Notes: generated by a model not told the origin, from the letters alone. Shown: positions 36,162-45,130, numbered from the stretch's first letter. The stretch is 64,000 nt of DNA from Candidatus Omnitrophota bacterium (GCA_020632495.1 JACKFL010000005.1:124001-188000); one strand, 5' to 3'. Numbers and translations are program-made.

Positions 36162-37745
36162 ATGCTGAAACTCTTTCGTAACAAGGAATTGAAGAAGAAG
36201 TTTATCTGGGCGGTCGCGATCCTGATCATCCTCTCATTCGGATTTTTCGGCACGGCCTACCTGATCACCGGACAAGGAAACCCCGATGTCGCCGGCAAGA
36301 TATTCCGCCAAACAGTTTCCCGCTCTGATTTCCTGGATGCTTATCGCAACGTGGAAATCCAGTCGCTTATGCAATACGGAGACAAATTCCATGAGCTGAA
36401 ACCTTACCTCAACCTGGAATCCCGGACCTGGGACCGTTTGATCCTGCTGCACGAAGCGGACAAGCGCAATATCAGGGTTTACGATGACATGGTCATCAAG
36501 AGCATTCAGGAGAATCAGAACTTTCACCGCAACGGACACTTCGACAGCATCATGTATGAACAGGTCCTCAAATACCTGCGCGTCAACCCGCGCGATTTTG
36601 AGGAAGGCATCCGGGAAAATCTGAAGATGCAGCTGCTCTACGATCAGGCCACGCGGGATGTCAACATCTCCGCGGACGAAATCGCCGCGGAATACCAGCG
36701 GCGCAACCAGAAGGTCCAGGTGAGTTATGTCCTGGTGGAGCCCGGTAAGTACAAAAATGAAGACATGTACGACGAAGCGGGCGCGCGCGCGCATTACGAA
36801 GCCAATCCCCCGGCCTTCATGATCCCGGCGGCGATCAACGTCGAGTACGTCCTCCTCCCCTTCCCCGAGAAGGAACCGGAAGAATTGGACATGAAACTGT
36901 CGCTGGATAACGAACCGGCCGATGATATCGACGACCCCCTCGCCGGCGAAGGGGACGATGATTTTGCGGCCCAGCAGGCGGTCCGTGACCGGGCGGACGA
37001 GATCTATACCGAAACCCTGATCAATCCGAACCTGCGCGAGGTGGCCGCAGCCAACTCACTGAAGATCCAGGAGACCGGTTTCTTCAACATCGACCAGCCC
37101 GACATGAGCCTGGGCTGGCCGTTCGAGATGTTTCAGGACGTGTTCCGCCTGACCACCGACACGATCCCGGAACCGTTCGAAACACCCAACGGCATGGTCC
37201 TGGTCAACGTGACCGAACGCCGCGACGCGTATATTCCGGACTACGAGGAAGTGAAAAACAAAGTGAAGGATTCTTATTTACTGGAGAAGGCCAGGGAAGT
37301 GGCCAAGGAAAAGACCCGGGAAGCCCGGGAAAAAATCTCAGCGGCGTTTGCCGAAAGCCCGGCCGCGGATTTCGCGCAGCTGGCCAAGGACCTCGGCCTC
37401 AATCTCTATCAGTCGCCGGATTTCAGCCGCGGGCAATACCTGCCGATTATCGGTATCTCGAAGGAATTTGAAAACGCGGCCTTCGACCTCACCAAGGAGG
37501 CCCCCGTCAGCGAGGTGATCGACCAAACCAAGGGTTTTGCCATTTTACATCTGGACAACAAGACACCGGCCGATCCCGATAAGCTGCCCGAGCAGCGCGT
37601 CGGCATCGAAGAGGCCCTCCTGCAGGAACGTAAAAATCAGACCTTTACCGAATTTATGACCACCCTGCGGGTGGAATCCAACCTCGACAACAACCTCGCC
37701 CGCCGCCAGGCCGAACAACAGGCGCTACAGAGTACAAGCCAATAG
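36162..37745 (+). CDS. Membrane-anchored SurA/PpiD-like periplasmic chaperone
   Basis: 527 residues. A short basic cytoplasmic tail and one transmembrane helix (about 14-36) anchor a long periplasmic part. Residues ~45-190 resemble the SurA_N chaperone domain (SRSDFLDAYRNVEIQSLMQYG... ISADEIAAEYQRRNQKVQVSYVLVEPGK). A parvulin-like part follows but typical catalytic residues are not obvious, and a low-complexity acidic stretch (DDIDDPLAGEGDDDF) lies near 255-268. The likely role is escorting outer-membrane proteins, in line with bamA and skp. GAGGAG precedes ATG 36162. It converges with the thioredoxin gene, with only 5 bases between stops. Confidence 0.82.
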   Translation: MLKLFRNKELKKKFIWAVAILIILSFGFFGTAYLITGQGNPDVAGKIFRQTVSRSDFLDAYRNVEIQSLMQYGDKFHELKPYLNLESRTWDRLILLHEADKRNIRVYDDMVIKSIQENQNFHRNGHFDSIMYEQVLKYLRVNPRDFEEGIRENLKMQLLYDQATRDVNISADEIAAEYQRRNQKVQVSYVLVEPGKYKNEDMYDEAGARAHYEANPPAFMIPAAINVEYVLLPFPEKEPEELDMKLSLDNEPADDIDDPLAGEGDDDFAAQQAVRDRADEIYTETLINPNLREVAAANSLKIQETGFFNIDQPDMSLGWPFEMFQDVFRLTTDTIPEPFETPNGMVLVNVTERRDAYIPDYEEVKNKVKDSYLLEKAREVAKEKTREAREKISAAFAESPAADFAQLAKDLGLNLYQSPDFSRGQYLPIIGISKEFENAAFDLTKEAPVSEVIDQTKGFAILHLDNKTPADPDKLPEQRVGIEEALLQERKNQTFTEFMTTLRVESNLDNNLARRQAEQQALQSTSQ

Positions 37746-37750
37746 ATTCG

Positions 37751-38263
37751 TTAATAAACCTCGCTCAATGTCTGCGGCAGTTGATGCTGGACGGCGGCGA
37801 CCACGCCGTTTTCGTCCAGGAAGATATACGTCGGCAATCCGTTGACACCCAGCTTGTTCGAAACCGAACCGTCTTGATCCAAATACCCTTCCTTCAGCGG
37901 CAAGCCCGCCTGCACCAGGTACGCCCGGGCCTGATCACGGCTCTCCCCCACGTTGACCAGCATCAGCGTCACCCCGCTGTCCAAGAGCCTTTGATGGTTG
38001 CGCCGGATCACGTCGAGCTGGGTACGGCAGTGCGGGCACCAGGTCGCCCAGAATATCATGATGCCCCGCTTGTCGCCGCGCACGGCGGAGAAGGCTTTCT
38101 TTTGCCCTTCGATATCGTGAATTTCAAAATCAGCCAGCGGTTTGCCGATCAACGGGTTGGGGCCGCGCAGCAATAACGGGTCCATGCCCGTCACCGGCAC
38201 GGCAACCGTCAGCAGGGCGGCTCCCAGCAGAATACCGGCCAGTCCTTTCCAGCGTCGGTTCAT
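37751..38263 (-). CDS. Secreted or membrane-anchored TlpA-like thioredoxin
   Basis: 170 residues: N-terminal signal/anchor (about 7-25), then a thioredoxin fold with the active site FWATWCPHC (CPHC) and the cis-proline region GLPTYIFLDENG. Periplasmic thiol-disulfide reductase of the TlpA/ResA type; substrate unknown. It overlaps cutA by 4 bases. Confidence 0.9.
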   Translation of the reverse strand: MNRRWKGLAGILLGAALLTVAVPVTGMDPLLLRGPNPLIGKPLADFEIHDIEGQKKAFSAVRGDKRGIMIFWATWCPHCRTQLDVIRRNHQRLLDSGVTLMLVNVGESRDQARAYLVQAGLPLKEGYLDQDGSVSNKLGVNGLPTYIFLDENGVVAAVQHQLPQTLSEVY

Positions 38264-38583
38264 CTTTCGATTCCTCCCGTGGATTGATCGATCCAGTCGA
38301 GATAATCCTGATTCCCGGCCGCGATCGGCAGCGCGATGATCTCCGGCACCGAGTAACTGTGCAGCGATTTGACCGTCTTTTCCAAGCCGGCAAAAAGGTC
38401 CTGCCGGGTTTTCATCACGACCAAAACTTCCTCGTCGTTATTGACTTTCCCTTCCCACCAGTACAGCGAACGGACCGGGTTCACCAGATTGGCGCAGGCG
38501 ATGAGTTTTTCGTTGAGCAGTGTGTCCACGATCGTCTTCGCCTCATCGGCATTGGGACAGGTCATCAGCACCACGATGTACAT
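38260..38583 (-). CDS. cutA: CutA1 divalent-cation tolerance protein
   Basis: 107 residues with the complete family pattern: VVLMTCPNADEAKTIVDTLLNEKLIACANL, YWWEGKVNNDEEVLVVMKTR and SYSVPEIIALPIAAGNQDYLDWI. A trimeric ferredoxin-like protein of debated function. It lies between the thioredoxin gene and pgeF with 4-base overlap and 3-base gap. Confidence 0.95.
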   Translation of the reverse strand: MYIVVLMTCPNADEAKTIVDTLLNEKLIACANLVNPVRSLYWWEGKVNNDEEVLVVMKTRQDLFAGLEKTVKSLHSYSVPEIIALPIAAGNQDYLDWIDQSTGGIER

Positions 38584-38586
38584 GAG

Positions 38587-39288
38587 TTACTCCTTGATTT
38601 GAACGATGGTCAGGATCCGCCCGGCCGCCTCGCCGTCGCGCCGGAACGAGTGATAGTGCGTATCGGCGAAGGTGCAGATCCCGCAGTCCACGATGTTTTC
38701 GGGACGGACGCCCGCTTGCCGCAGCTGGCGCCGGTTGGCCAGCGCCAGGTCGAAGTGCAGGCGGCCGCTGATCAGAGTGACCTCGTCCGGAAAGATTTCC
38801 CGGAACTCCGGACCGACTTCATACTGCTGCATACGGATGCACGGACCGAAAGCGACCCGCAGACGCTCCGGATCGGTTCCGTAGGCCGCGGTCATCGCCG
38901 CCACGGCAGCCGGACCGATCCGCGCGGCAGTGCCCCGCCAGCCGGCGTGGACCAGGCCCACTGCCGGGATCCGGGGGTCATGCAAAATCAACGGCAGGCA
39001 ATCGGCGGTGCGTACCGCAAGTCCCAGGCCGGGAATATCGGTGATCAGTCCGTCGGCCTCGGCCAGCGGAAGCACGGTTTCGTGGAAGCGGATAATCCGG
39101 TGGCCGTGCACCTGCCTGACGTTGCATATCCGGCGGGGATCCAATCCGGCGCCCGCGCGCAGGGCGTCCTGCTGGCGCACGGAGAACGGGTCCTGGGGAT
39201 GATGCAACATAAAATCCTCGTCGCGGGTGCTGACCAGGACCGTCACATTTTCCGGGAAAAAGTCATCGAACAGTGGGCGAGTCGTCAA
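38587..39288 (-). CDS. pgeF: Purine nucleoside phosphorylase / polyphenol oxidase YfiH family (PgeF-like)
   Basis: Family known for purine nucleoside and adenosine hydrolysis or phosphorolysis, and for fidelity editing of peptidoglycan in E. coli. Zinc-site motifs are present: QVHGHRI, RTADCLPLIL, VGLVHAGWRGTAA and GPCI. The open frame extends up to 39378, but sequence above 39263 is rmuC in another frame. I prefer TTG 39288, which gives about 14 residues before VTVLVSTRD as in relatives; GTG 39246 is an alternative without overlap. Length about 233 residues. Confidence 0.85.
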   Translation of the reverse strand: MTTRPLFDDFFPENVTVLVSTRDEDFMLHHPQDPFSVRQQDALRAGAGLDPRRICNVRQVHGHRIIRFHETVLPLAEADGLITDIPGLGLAVRTADCLPLILHDPRIPAVGLVHAGWRGTAARIGPAAVAAMTAAYGTDPERLRVAFGPCIRMQQYEVGPEFREIFPDEVTLISGRLHFDLALANRRQLRQAGVRPENIVDCGICTFADTHYHSFRRDGEAAGRILTIVQIKE

Positions 39289-40468
39289 AGAGTTGCGTGT
39301 CTTCGAAGTCGTCAACGGATGGAATCTCCTCTTTGGGGGTGGACGGCAGTTCCTGGACCTTGCCGAGTTTACGTTCAATATTGCGGCTCTTGCGGCCGGC
39401 CTGTTCGATTGTGTTGGACGCTTCCTGAAGCTTTTTCTGCGTCTTCTCGAGAATATCGCCGAACTTTCCGAACTCTTTCTTCACCGTCCCCAGCAGCGTC
39501 CACACTTCGCTGGCGCGTTTTTCGACGGCCAGCGTGCGGAAGCCCATCTGCAGGGAATTCAGCAGCGCGGCGATGATGGTCGGCCCGGCCACGGTGATGC
39601 GGTAGTCGCGCTGCAGGGTATCGGTCAGCCCCGGCCGGCGCAGCACCTCGGCATATAATCCTTCAATGGGCAGATACAGAATCCCGAAGTCCGTGGTGTT
39701 GGGCGGATCGATGTATTTCTCGCGGATCTTCTTGGCCTCCGTCTTGATGCGGTTTTCGATCGCCTTGGCAAATTCCTCCACGGCCGCTGGGTCGGCCTGT
39801 TCCTGCGCGGCTAATAAGCGCTCATAATCTTCCTTGGGAAACTTGGCGTCGATCGGGATGTACACCGCCGTGCCGTCGTCCTGGCCGGGGAGTTTGATGG
39901 CGAACTCGACCGGATCGCGGCTGCCTTTCTTGGTCGCCACATTCTTTTCGTACTGGTCCGGCGTGAGGATCTGGTCGAGCAGATTCTCCAGCTGGATCTC
40001 GCCCCACGTCCCGCGCGTCTTGACGTTGGTCAGCACCTTCTTCAGGTCCCCGACACCGGTCGCCAGATTCTGCATCTCGCCCAGCCCCTTGTGGACCTGT
40101 TCCAAACGGTCGCTGACCAGCTTGAAGGAATCGCCCAGCCGCTTCTCCAGGGTGGACTGCAGCTTCTCATCCACGGTCTCGCGCATTCTTTCCAATTTCT
40201 GATTATTGTCTTCCTGCAAGGACTGCAAGTTTTTTTGCAGGGTATCGCGCACCCGCTCCAGCTTTTCCTCGTTCATTTGGGTCAGCCGGAGAAATTGTTC
40301 GGAAAACTTACCGAGATTGTCTCCCAGCTCCTTGCGGTTGGCCGCCATCTCTTCGCGGATGTTGCGTTCGATGCGGTCCTGTTCCTGCCGGCGGTTGTTC
40401 ATCTGTGTTAACAGGAATAACAACAGCAAGGTGTTGGCAATTAACAAGATGACTATGGCTATGGTCAT
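39263..40468 (-). CDS. rmuC: DNA recombination protein RmuC homologue
   Basis: 401 residues: an N-terminal membrane helix (1-20), a long coiled coil (about 25-130), then the RmuC nuclease-like domain with RGTWGEIQLENLL, PGQDDGTAVYIPIDAKFPKEDYERL, DFGILYLPIEGLYAEVLRR and GPTIIAALLNSLQMGFRTLAVEKRA, as in all RmuC proteins. The C-terminus carries a short acidic tail. RmuC limits DNA inversions or degrades DNA in model systems. Its stop lies inside the 5' end of pgeF. Confidence 0.94.
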   Translation of the reverse strand: MTIAIVILLIANTLLLLFLLTQMNNRRQEQDRIERNIREEMAANRKELGDNLGKFSEQFLRLTQMNEEKLERVRDTLQKNLQSLQEDNNQKLERMRETVDEKLQSTLEKRLGDSFKLVSDRLEQVHKGLGEMQNLATGVGDLKKVLTNVKTRGTWGEIQLENLLDQILTPDQYEKNVATKKGSRDPVEFAIKLPGQDDGTAVYIPIDAKFPKEDYERLLAAQEQADPAAVEEFAKAIENRIKTEAKKIREKYIDPPNTTDFGILYLPIEGLYAEVLRRPGLTDTLQRDYRITVAGPTIIAALLNSLQMGFRTLAVEKRASEVWTLLGTVKKEFGKFGDILEKTQKKLQEASNTIEQAGRKSRNIERKLGKVQELPSTPKEEIPSVDDFEDTQLFDDSPTVR

Positions 40469-40550
40469 TCGGTTGTCCTTTGTCGACGGAAAACGGAACC
40501 GCCGCGCGCTTCCGATAATTCCGATTCTGCCTGATTTTTTATATCAAGGA

Positions 40551-40578
40551 TTGAAATATCCTGTGAGTTTAGTATACT
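40551..40578 (+). promoter_or_regulatory. Promoter for the 60-residue ORF
   Basis: TTGAAA (40551-40556), 16-base spacer, TATACT (40573-40578). A start near 40585 gives about 26 bases of leader, ending in GGAAAGGAG, 9 bases before ATG 40612. Confidence 0.65.
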
Positions 40579-40611
40579 AAAAATTCCCCAATCGCGGAAA
40601 GGAGTTCTGTC

Positions 40612-40794
40612 ATGTTTGAGAAGTCCCCTTTCTTCTCCAATGAAAAAGTGCGGGAAGAAATCCGCAAGCATAAATGGATTGAAAGCGAGAAAAAAGGCCA
40701 TGATATCGGCTTCGCCACGGCTGCCATCGACTGGATCAAGAATCACAGTGAGGAGTGGCTGAAATATCATCGCGAAGAAACCCCCGGCTCCTGA
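40612..40794 (+). CDS. Small conserved-type hypothetical protein, 60 aa
   Basis: Charged, soluble, helical: begins MFEKSPFFSNEKVREEIRK and contains GHDIGFATAAIDWIKNHSEEWLKYH. It has its own promoter and a strong ribosome-binding site, so it is very likely real despite its length. It is one of the few plus-strand genes in the first 59 kb. Its last 28 bases overlap the 3' end of the convergent DNA glycosylase gene. Function unknown. Confidence 0.75.
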   Translation: MFEKSPFFSNEKVREEIRKHKWIESEKKGHDIGFATAAIDWIKNHSEEWLKYHREETPGS

Positions 40795-41531
40795 CAGCCG
40801 CCGCACACCGAGCCGCCCTGTCTCCTCTTCCCGCGTTGTCCCGTATTCTGCAAGACCCGGAAACAGCGTTCGCAGCGATCGCGAAGCGAATAGGCAATGC
40901 CGTTCAACGGACATTGTTCGCAGCGCGGCACCGGTTTGCAGAAATCCTTTCCGATCCTGACAATCAGCGCGTGATACTCGTTAAATAACTGCCGGTCCTC
41001 ATCCAAATGCCGCACGAACAAGGCCTGCATGGCGGCGTAATCCGTGTCGCGGTCGATCAGCCCGTGCCGGTAGAGGAGGCGCTTGGTGTACGCGTCGATC
41101 ACAAAGACCGGACGGTCAAAGGCGTACAGTAAAATGGAATCAGCGGTCTCCGGACCGATCCCGTTGACGGTCAAAATCTCCGCGCGCAGTTCGCGCGTCG
41201 GAACGGCGGCCATACCCTCCAGATCGCCGTTGTAATTATTGTACAGGTAATCAATAAAGTTCTTCACCCGCCGGGCCTTGACGTTAAAATAGCCGGCCGG
41301 CCTGATGAGAGCCGCCAGGTCTCCCGCCGGCATGCGCCGCAGGGCCCGGGGTGTCAGCGCCTTGTGATTCTTTAAGTTGGTGAGGGCGCGCTCCACGTTG
41401 CGCCAGTTGGTATTTTGCGTAAGGATGGCCCCGATGATGACTTCAAACGGGGTCTCCCCCGGCCACCAATGCTGGGGACCGAAGGTTTCGTAAAGCCGCT
41501 GGTAGAATGTGTGGATGACAGCCCGGGGCAT
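40767..41531 (-). CDS. Endonuclease III-related DNA glycosylase (COG2231/HP0602-like)
   Basis: 254 residues of the HhH-GPD superfamily. The helix-hairpin-helix is VNGIGPETADSILLYA, where the Nth lysine is Glu, as in the monofunctional HP0602/MagIII type, and the catalytic aspartate is in VIDAYTKRLL. An iron-sulfur-type CKPVPRCEQC follows. The C-terminal ~35 residues add CERC and CGGC pairs not usual for the family. A role in removing alkylated bases is likely; substrate is inference. Its start overlaps the upstream small ORF as TAATG. Confidence 0.85.
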   Translation of the reverse strand: MPRAVIHTFYQRLYETFGPQHWWPGETPFEVIIGAILTQNTNWRNVERALTNLKNHKALTPRALRRMPAGDLAALIRPAGYFNVKARRVKNFIDYLYNNYNGDLEGMAAVPTRELRAEILTVNGIGPETADSILLYAFDRPVFVIDAYTKRLLYRHGLIDRDTDYAAMQALFVRHLDEDRQLFNEYHALIVRIGKDFCKPVPRCEQCPLNGIAYSLRDRCERCFRVLQNTGQRGKRRQGGSVCGGCQEPGVSSR

Positions 41532-41665
41532 TACCGCCGTTTGGTTTTGGACCGGGCGATCTCGTCAAACCCCCAGTCTTTTTCCTTCTTCCGTTCGTTG
41601 TCGGCACCTGCCTCGAATTTCTTGGCGTCGAATTTCATGCGTGGTTTTTTGCCGGATTTGCCCAT
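41531..41665 (-). CDS. Small basic hypothetical protein, 44 aa
   Basis: ATG 41665 to TAA 41531, beginning MGKSGKKPRMKFDAKKFEAG and ending IARSKTKRR. About one third Lys/Arg. A CAGGAGGTTGAC ribosome-binding region lies directly upstream, and the stop overlaps the glycosylase ATG (TAATG), which implies translational coupling. Function unknown; a nucleic-acid-binding role would fit the composition only. Confidence 0.65.
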   Translation of the reverse strand: MGKSGKKPRMKFDAKKFEAGADNERKKEKDWGFDEIARSKTKRR

Positions 41666-41728
41666 GTCAACCTCCTGATGTAAACGGTTGGGGGTCCCTG
41701 AAGGACCGCTGCTGTCTATCGTTCCGGG

Positions 41729-42148
41729 TCACTCACCGGAAACCGGTTGATGGTGCTGCACGGCGTGCTCAATGAGCCGCCCTTCCTTACTAAAATATAA
41801 CAGAACACGGTCGGAATCAAAAAAATGAACCGGCCGGCGGTACATCCACATGACGGCTGCCCCGTGCCGGTCCGCGGGATCCTGGACATAAACCGGATCG
41901 CCATAGCGCTCACGGACCGTATCCCGATCCATCCCCGCCGCCAGCCGGCCGTTGTCCGCGTCTTCCCGGATCTGCCGGTACTCGGCCTCGGCAACATCAA
42001 CGTCTTCGTCCATGGCATCGGCTTCGTCGCCGTACTGCTTGAGCAACCACAGCTCATCCACATGCCCGAGACTGTGACATCCGGTGACGGCCGGAACCGT
42101 TGCCGTGAGAATCACACACAGAATTAGCGGTCGGTGCATTTTGGTCAT
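41729..42148 (-). CDS. Putative lipoprotein, 139 aa
   Basis: Signal peptide with lipobox VTGC (cysteine near residue 24). The mature part is acidic at first (YGDEADAMDEDVDVAEAEY) and then MxDRDTVRERYGDPVYV..., which looks like a SmpA/OmlA-type beta-barrel-associated fold (the pattern 'R..YG.P..V' and 'W.Y'), but similarity is too faint to name. Probably anchored to the outer membrane by the LolCD route encoded at 15-17 kb. Confidence 0.65.
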   Translation of the reverse strand: MTKMHRPLILCVILTATVPAVTGCHSLGHVDELWLLKQYGDEADAMDEDVDVAEAEYRQIREDADNGRLAAGMDRDTVRERYGDPVYVQDPADRHGAAVMWMYRRPVHFFDSDRVLLYFSKEGRLIEHAVQHHQPVSGE

Positions 42149-42160
42149 TCTAGCACAATG

Positions 42161-42412
42161 TCACGTCCAGCGGAAGTGAACGAAAATCCGCCCCCAGTTT
42201 TTATCGTCCTTCTCAATCCGGTGATACACGCCCTTGTAATTCTTCTCCAGATACCTCAGCACATGCTTTTTCAGCTGGCCGCTGCCTTTGCCGGGAATGA
42301 TCTCCACCTGTTTGGCACGGACGGCCACCGCTTCCTCCATAATGTCCCGCAGGGCCTGCTGGAGTTTCCCGCCGTCTGAATAAATATCGTGGAGGTCGGC
42401 CTTTAGTTTCAT
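42161..42412 (-). CDS. Stand-alone Smr-domain protein, 83 aa
   Basis: The Smr fold core is present: LQQALRDIMEEAVAVRAKQVEIIPGKGSGQLKKHVLRYLEKN. Small MutS-related domains have DNA nicking or RNA-related functions. The usual LDLHG start is degenerate here (KADLHDIYSDGG). Its start codon abuts the end of the ABC-F gene (1-base overlap), so they are coupled. Confidence 0.8.
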   Translation of the reverse strand: MKLKADLHDIYSDGGKLQQALRDIMEEAVAVRAKQVEIIPGKGSGQLKKHVLRYLEKNYKGVYHRIEKDDKNWGRIFVHFRWT

Positions 42413-44391
42413 CAGCGGGTGATCCGGTCGCGCTCATCTTTGAGCTTTTTGATATCACTTTCGATCTCACGCTGCCGGGTCTGGATCTCTTTCAGTCGGC
42501 GGCCGTACTCTTTGAGCATCTCGGGATCGCCTTTGTCGAACTGCTTGGAAAGGTGACGGGACTTCGCGTAGCTTTCCGTCTCCAGGTCCTTTTGTTCCTG
42601 TTCGAGATTCTTGAGCTGATTCTTGATTTGAGAAATGCGCTTCTTGGCGGCCTTGTGCTGCTCGCGCAATTCCTTCAAATTCGGCTTCTCGTCTTTCGTT
42701 TTTGCGGAAGCCTGGTTTCCGCCGCCTTTCTTTCCGGATGACTTGCCCGGTTTGTCCGCCGCGCGGTCGTCTTCCGTGACATGCGGCGATGGGGCCCCGC
42801 CGCCGAGACCGGCCAGCCCTCTTTTGTCGAGATAATAATTGAGGCCGCCGGGAAAGGTCTTGATGGTGCCGTCGCGGACCTCGACGATATGGTCGGCGAT
42901 CTCGCGGATAAAATACAGATCGTGACTGATAAAGACCACGGTGCCGGTGTACTTCTGAAAGGCCTTGGTCAACGCCCTGACGCCGTCCAGGTCCAGGTGG
43001 GTGGTAGGCTCGTCGAGCAGCATGAAGTTCGGCGGATGGATCAGCAGCCGCGCCAGGATCACCCGGCTCTTCTCCCCGCCGGAGAGGACCTTGACCGGTT
43101 TAAACACGTCGTCACCCTGAAAATTAAAGAGCCCCAGCAGACTGCGCACCCGGACGGACTGGACCCCCTGCGGCGCCGCGCTTGCCACCTCTTCAAAAGC
43201 GTTACGCGTGGGATTGAGCACATCGAGACGGGATTGCGAAAAGTAACCGCGTTCCACCTGATGCCCAAGCCGGATCTCGCCGCCGTCGGGATCGACTACA
43301 CCGGCCAGCATCTTGAGCAAAGTCGACTTCCCCGCCCCGTTGGGACCGACCAGGCAGATTTTCTGACCGCGCAACACCTCCATATCGAGATCAGCGTAGA
43401 CACGCTTTTCGCCGTAGGACTTGCTGACGCCTTTAAGGTGTTCCACCACATAACCGCTGGCCGGGGCCTCGGCGAATTCGAATTCCCCGATACTCTTCTG
43501 GTCCTGCGGAAGTTCGATATTTTCCAGTCGTTCGATCTGCTTGCGCTTGTTGCGGACTGCGGCGGCCCGGTTGGGTTGCGCGTGAAAACGCTGGGTAAAA
43601 CGCTCCAGCTGTTTGCGCTTCTTCTCGATCACCTTTTGCTTCTTCTCGAGCGTTTTCAGGTTGACGCCTTTCTGCTCCTCGTAAAATTCATAGTTTCCTT
43701 TGATCTTGGTCATGCCGGCCCCTTCCAGAACGATGGTGTAATTGGTCACTTCATTCAGAAAGACCCGGTCATGGGAAATCAACACAAACGATCCGGAATA
43801 ACTTTTCAGATAGTCTTTCAACCACAAGGTGGCGTCCAGATCGAGATAATTGGTGGGCTCGTCGAGCAGCAGCAGATCGTACGGATACGTCAGCAGTTTG
43901 GCCAGCAGGGTGCGCATCTGCCATCCCCCGCTGAGATGCTGGATGGGCCGGTCGAAATCTTCGGGCTTAAAACCCAGACCGGACAGGATCTTTTCGGCGC
44001 GGTGTTCGAGTTCATAAATGCCCAGGGCCTCGAGTTCTTCGAGCACGTCGCCGTAGCGGTTGGACGCGGCCTTGTTTTCATCTTCGAGTTTGCGCTTCTC
44101 CCGGCGCAGGGCCTTGATCCGGTCGTCTCCTTCGGTCAATTCCTGCATGACGGTGCGTTCGGATTGGAACTTTGCTTCCTGCGGGAGATATCCGATATTG
44201 ATGCCTTTCTGGACCTGGATCTCGCCGGCGAGGGCCTCGCGCTCGCCGCGGATGATGGAAAACAACGTGGTCTTCCCCGCCCCGTTGGGTCCGGTCAGAC
44301 CGATTTTTTCATTCGGAAAAATGCTGAAGGTGACGTCCTTGAACAGCGTCCGTTGGGTGAAGCCCATGGTGAGACTATTGATGGTAATCAT
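42412..44391 (-). CDS. ABC-F family ATPase
   Basis: 659 residues with two ABC modules and no membrane domain. Walker A sites are GPNGAGKTT (about 34-42) and GPNGAGKST (about 352); signatures are LSGGWQMR and LSGGEKSR; the linker (P-site tRNA-interaction motif) region is about 240-310. A Lys-rich hinge and a coiled-coil C-terminal extension (~560-659) are like Uup/YdiF/ABCF-type. ABC-F proteins act on ribosomes or in resistance; which is meant here cannot be told. It is in a chain of four RNA- or ribosome-linked genes with rluB and trmH. Confidence 0.92.
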   Translation of the reverse strand: MITINSLTMGFTQRTLFKDVTFSIFPNEKIGLTGPNGAGKTTLFSIIRGEREALAGEIQVQKGINIGYLPQEAKFQSERTVMQELTEGDDRIKALRREKRKLEDENKAASNRYGDVLEELEALGIYELEHRAEKILSGLGFKPEDFDRPIQHLSGGWQMRTLLAKLLTYPYDLLLLDEPTNYLDLDATLWLKDYLKSYSGSFVLISHDRVFLNEVTNYTIVLEGAGMTKIKGNYEFYEEQKGVNLKTLEKKQKVIEKKRKQLERFTQRFHAQPNRAAAVRNKRKQIERLENIELPQDQKSIGEFEFAEAPASGYVVEHLKGVSKSYGEKRVYADLDMEVLRGQKICLVGPNGAGKSTLLKMLAGVVDPDGGEIRLGHQVERGYFSQSRLDVLNPTRNAFEEVASAAPQGVQSVRVRSLLGLFNFQGDDVFKPVKVLSGGEKSRVILARLLIHPPNFMLLDEPTTHLDLDGVRALTKAFQKYTGTVVFISHDLYFIREIADHIVEVRDGTIKTFPGGLNYYLDKRGLAGLGGGAPSPHVTEDDRAADKPGKSSGKKGGGNQASAKTKDEKPNLKELREQHKAAKKRISQIKNQLKNLEQEQKDLETESYAKSRHLSKQFDKGDPEMLKEYGRRLKEIQTRQREIESDIKKLKDERDRITR

Positions 44392-44392
44392 G

Positions 44393-45130
44393 TCAGTCGC
44401 TTTGCGTAATCAGTTGAACTTCGGTGCGGGTCAACGGACGCCACTGTCCGGAGGCCAAATTGCCGAGCTGCAAGGGACCCTGGCCGATGCGTTTCAGGTT
44501 GAGCACCTTGTGCCCGACCTTTTCGCACATCCGGCGGATCTGCCGTTTGCGGCCCTCATGTATCGTCATAAAGAATTCGGAGGACTCTTTGCCGCGGCGC
44601 ACCCGGAAGACCCGCGCCCGGGCGGTTTTGCGGTCGTCAATCATGACCCCGCTGATCAGCCGTTTTATTTTCGGGGGTTTGATGTCCCCCTCCACCTGCA
44701 CGATATAGGTCTTTTCGACGCGAAATTTGGGATGCGTCAACCGGTAGGCCGTGTCCCCGTCATTGGTCAATAATAGCAGACCTTCCGTGTTCTTGTCCAA
44801 TCGGCCCACCGGGGAGAGGTGATGGAATTTGCGGGGCAGCAGACGGAAAACATTGTCCTCATCGAGACGGACTTCCTTGGTGGTGGCATAGCCGGCGGAT
44901 TTGTTGAGCAGGATGTACTCCATCCCCTTGGACGACACGGCGTGCCCGTCCAGGGTGATCTTGTCCCGGCCCGGCCGGACGGGGGTGGACGGCTCGGTCA
45001 CCACCGTTCCGTTTACCGCAACACGGCCGCTTTTAACGATGTCCATGGCCTTGCGCCGGGAGCTGACACCGTTGTGTGAAAGGAAAACCTGGAGACGGAC
45101 GCTATTTTTGTCGCTGGCGGAGCGCTTCAT
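44393..45130 (-). CDS. rluB: 23S rRNA pseudouridine synthase, RluB/RsuA family
   Basis: 245 residues: an N-terminal S4 RNA-binding domain (VRLQVFLSHNGVSSRRKAMDIVKSGRVAVNG), catalytic Asp in VGRLDKNTEGLLLLTND, and KTYIVQVEG and EGRKRQIRRMCEKVGHKVLNLKRI motifs. RluB is the likely subtype; RsuA/RluE/RluF cannot be excluded. Overlaps the downstream end of trmH-like gene by 29 bases. Confidence 0.92.
   Translation of the reverse strand: MKRSASDKNSVRLQVFLSHNGVSSRRKAMDIVKSGRVAVNGTVVTEPSTPVRPGRDKITLDGHAVSSKGMEYILLNKSAGYATTKEVRLDEDNVFRLLPRKFHHLSPVGRLDKNTEGLLLLTNDGDTAYRLTHPKFRVEKTYIVQVEGDIKPPKIKRLISGVMIDDRKTARARVFRVRRGKESSEFFMTIHEGRKRQIRRMCEKVGHKVLNLKRIGQGPLQLGNLASGQWRPLTRTEVQLITQSD

Noticed and set aside
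39289..39378. Longer N-terminus for the PgeF-like protein
   Set aside because: The segment is the out-of-frame 3' end of rmuC and does not resemble the family.
42781..44409. 542-codon plus-strand open frame
   Set aside because: Antisense to the ABC-F gene, which has two complete ATPase modules. No start signal and no recognisable domain.
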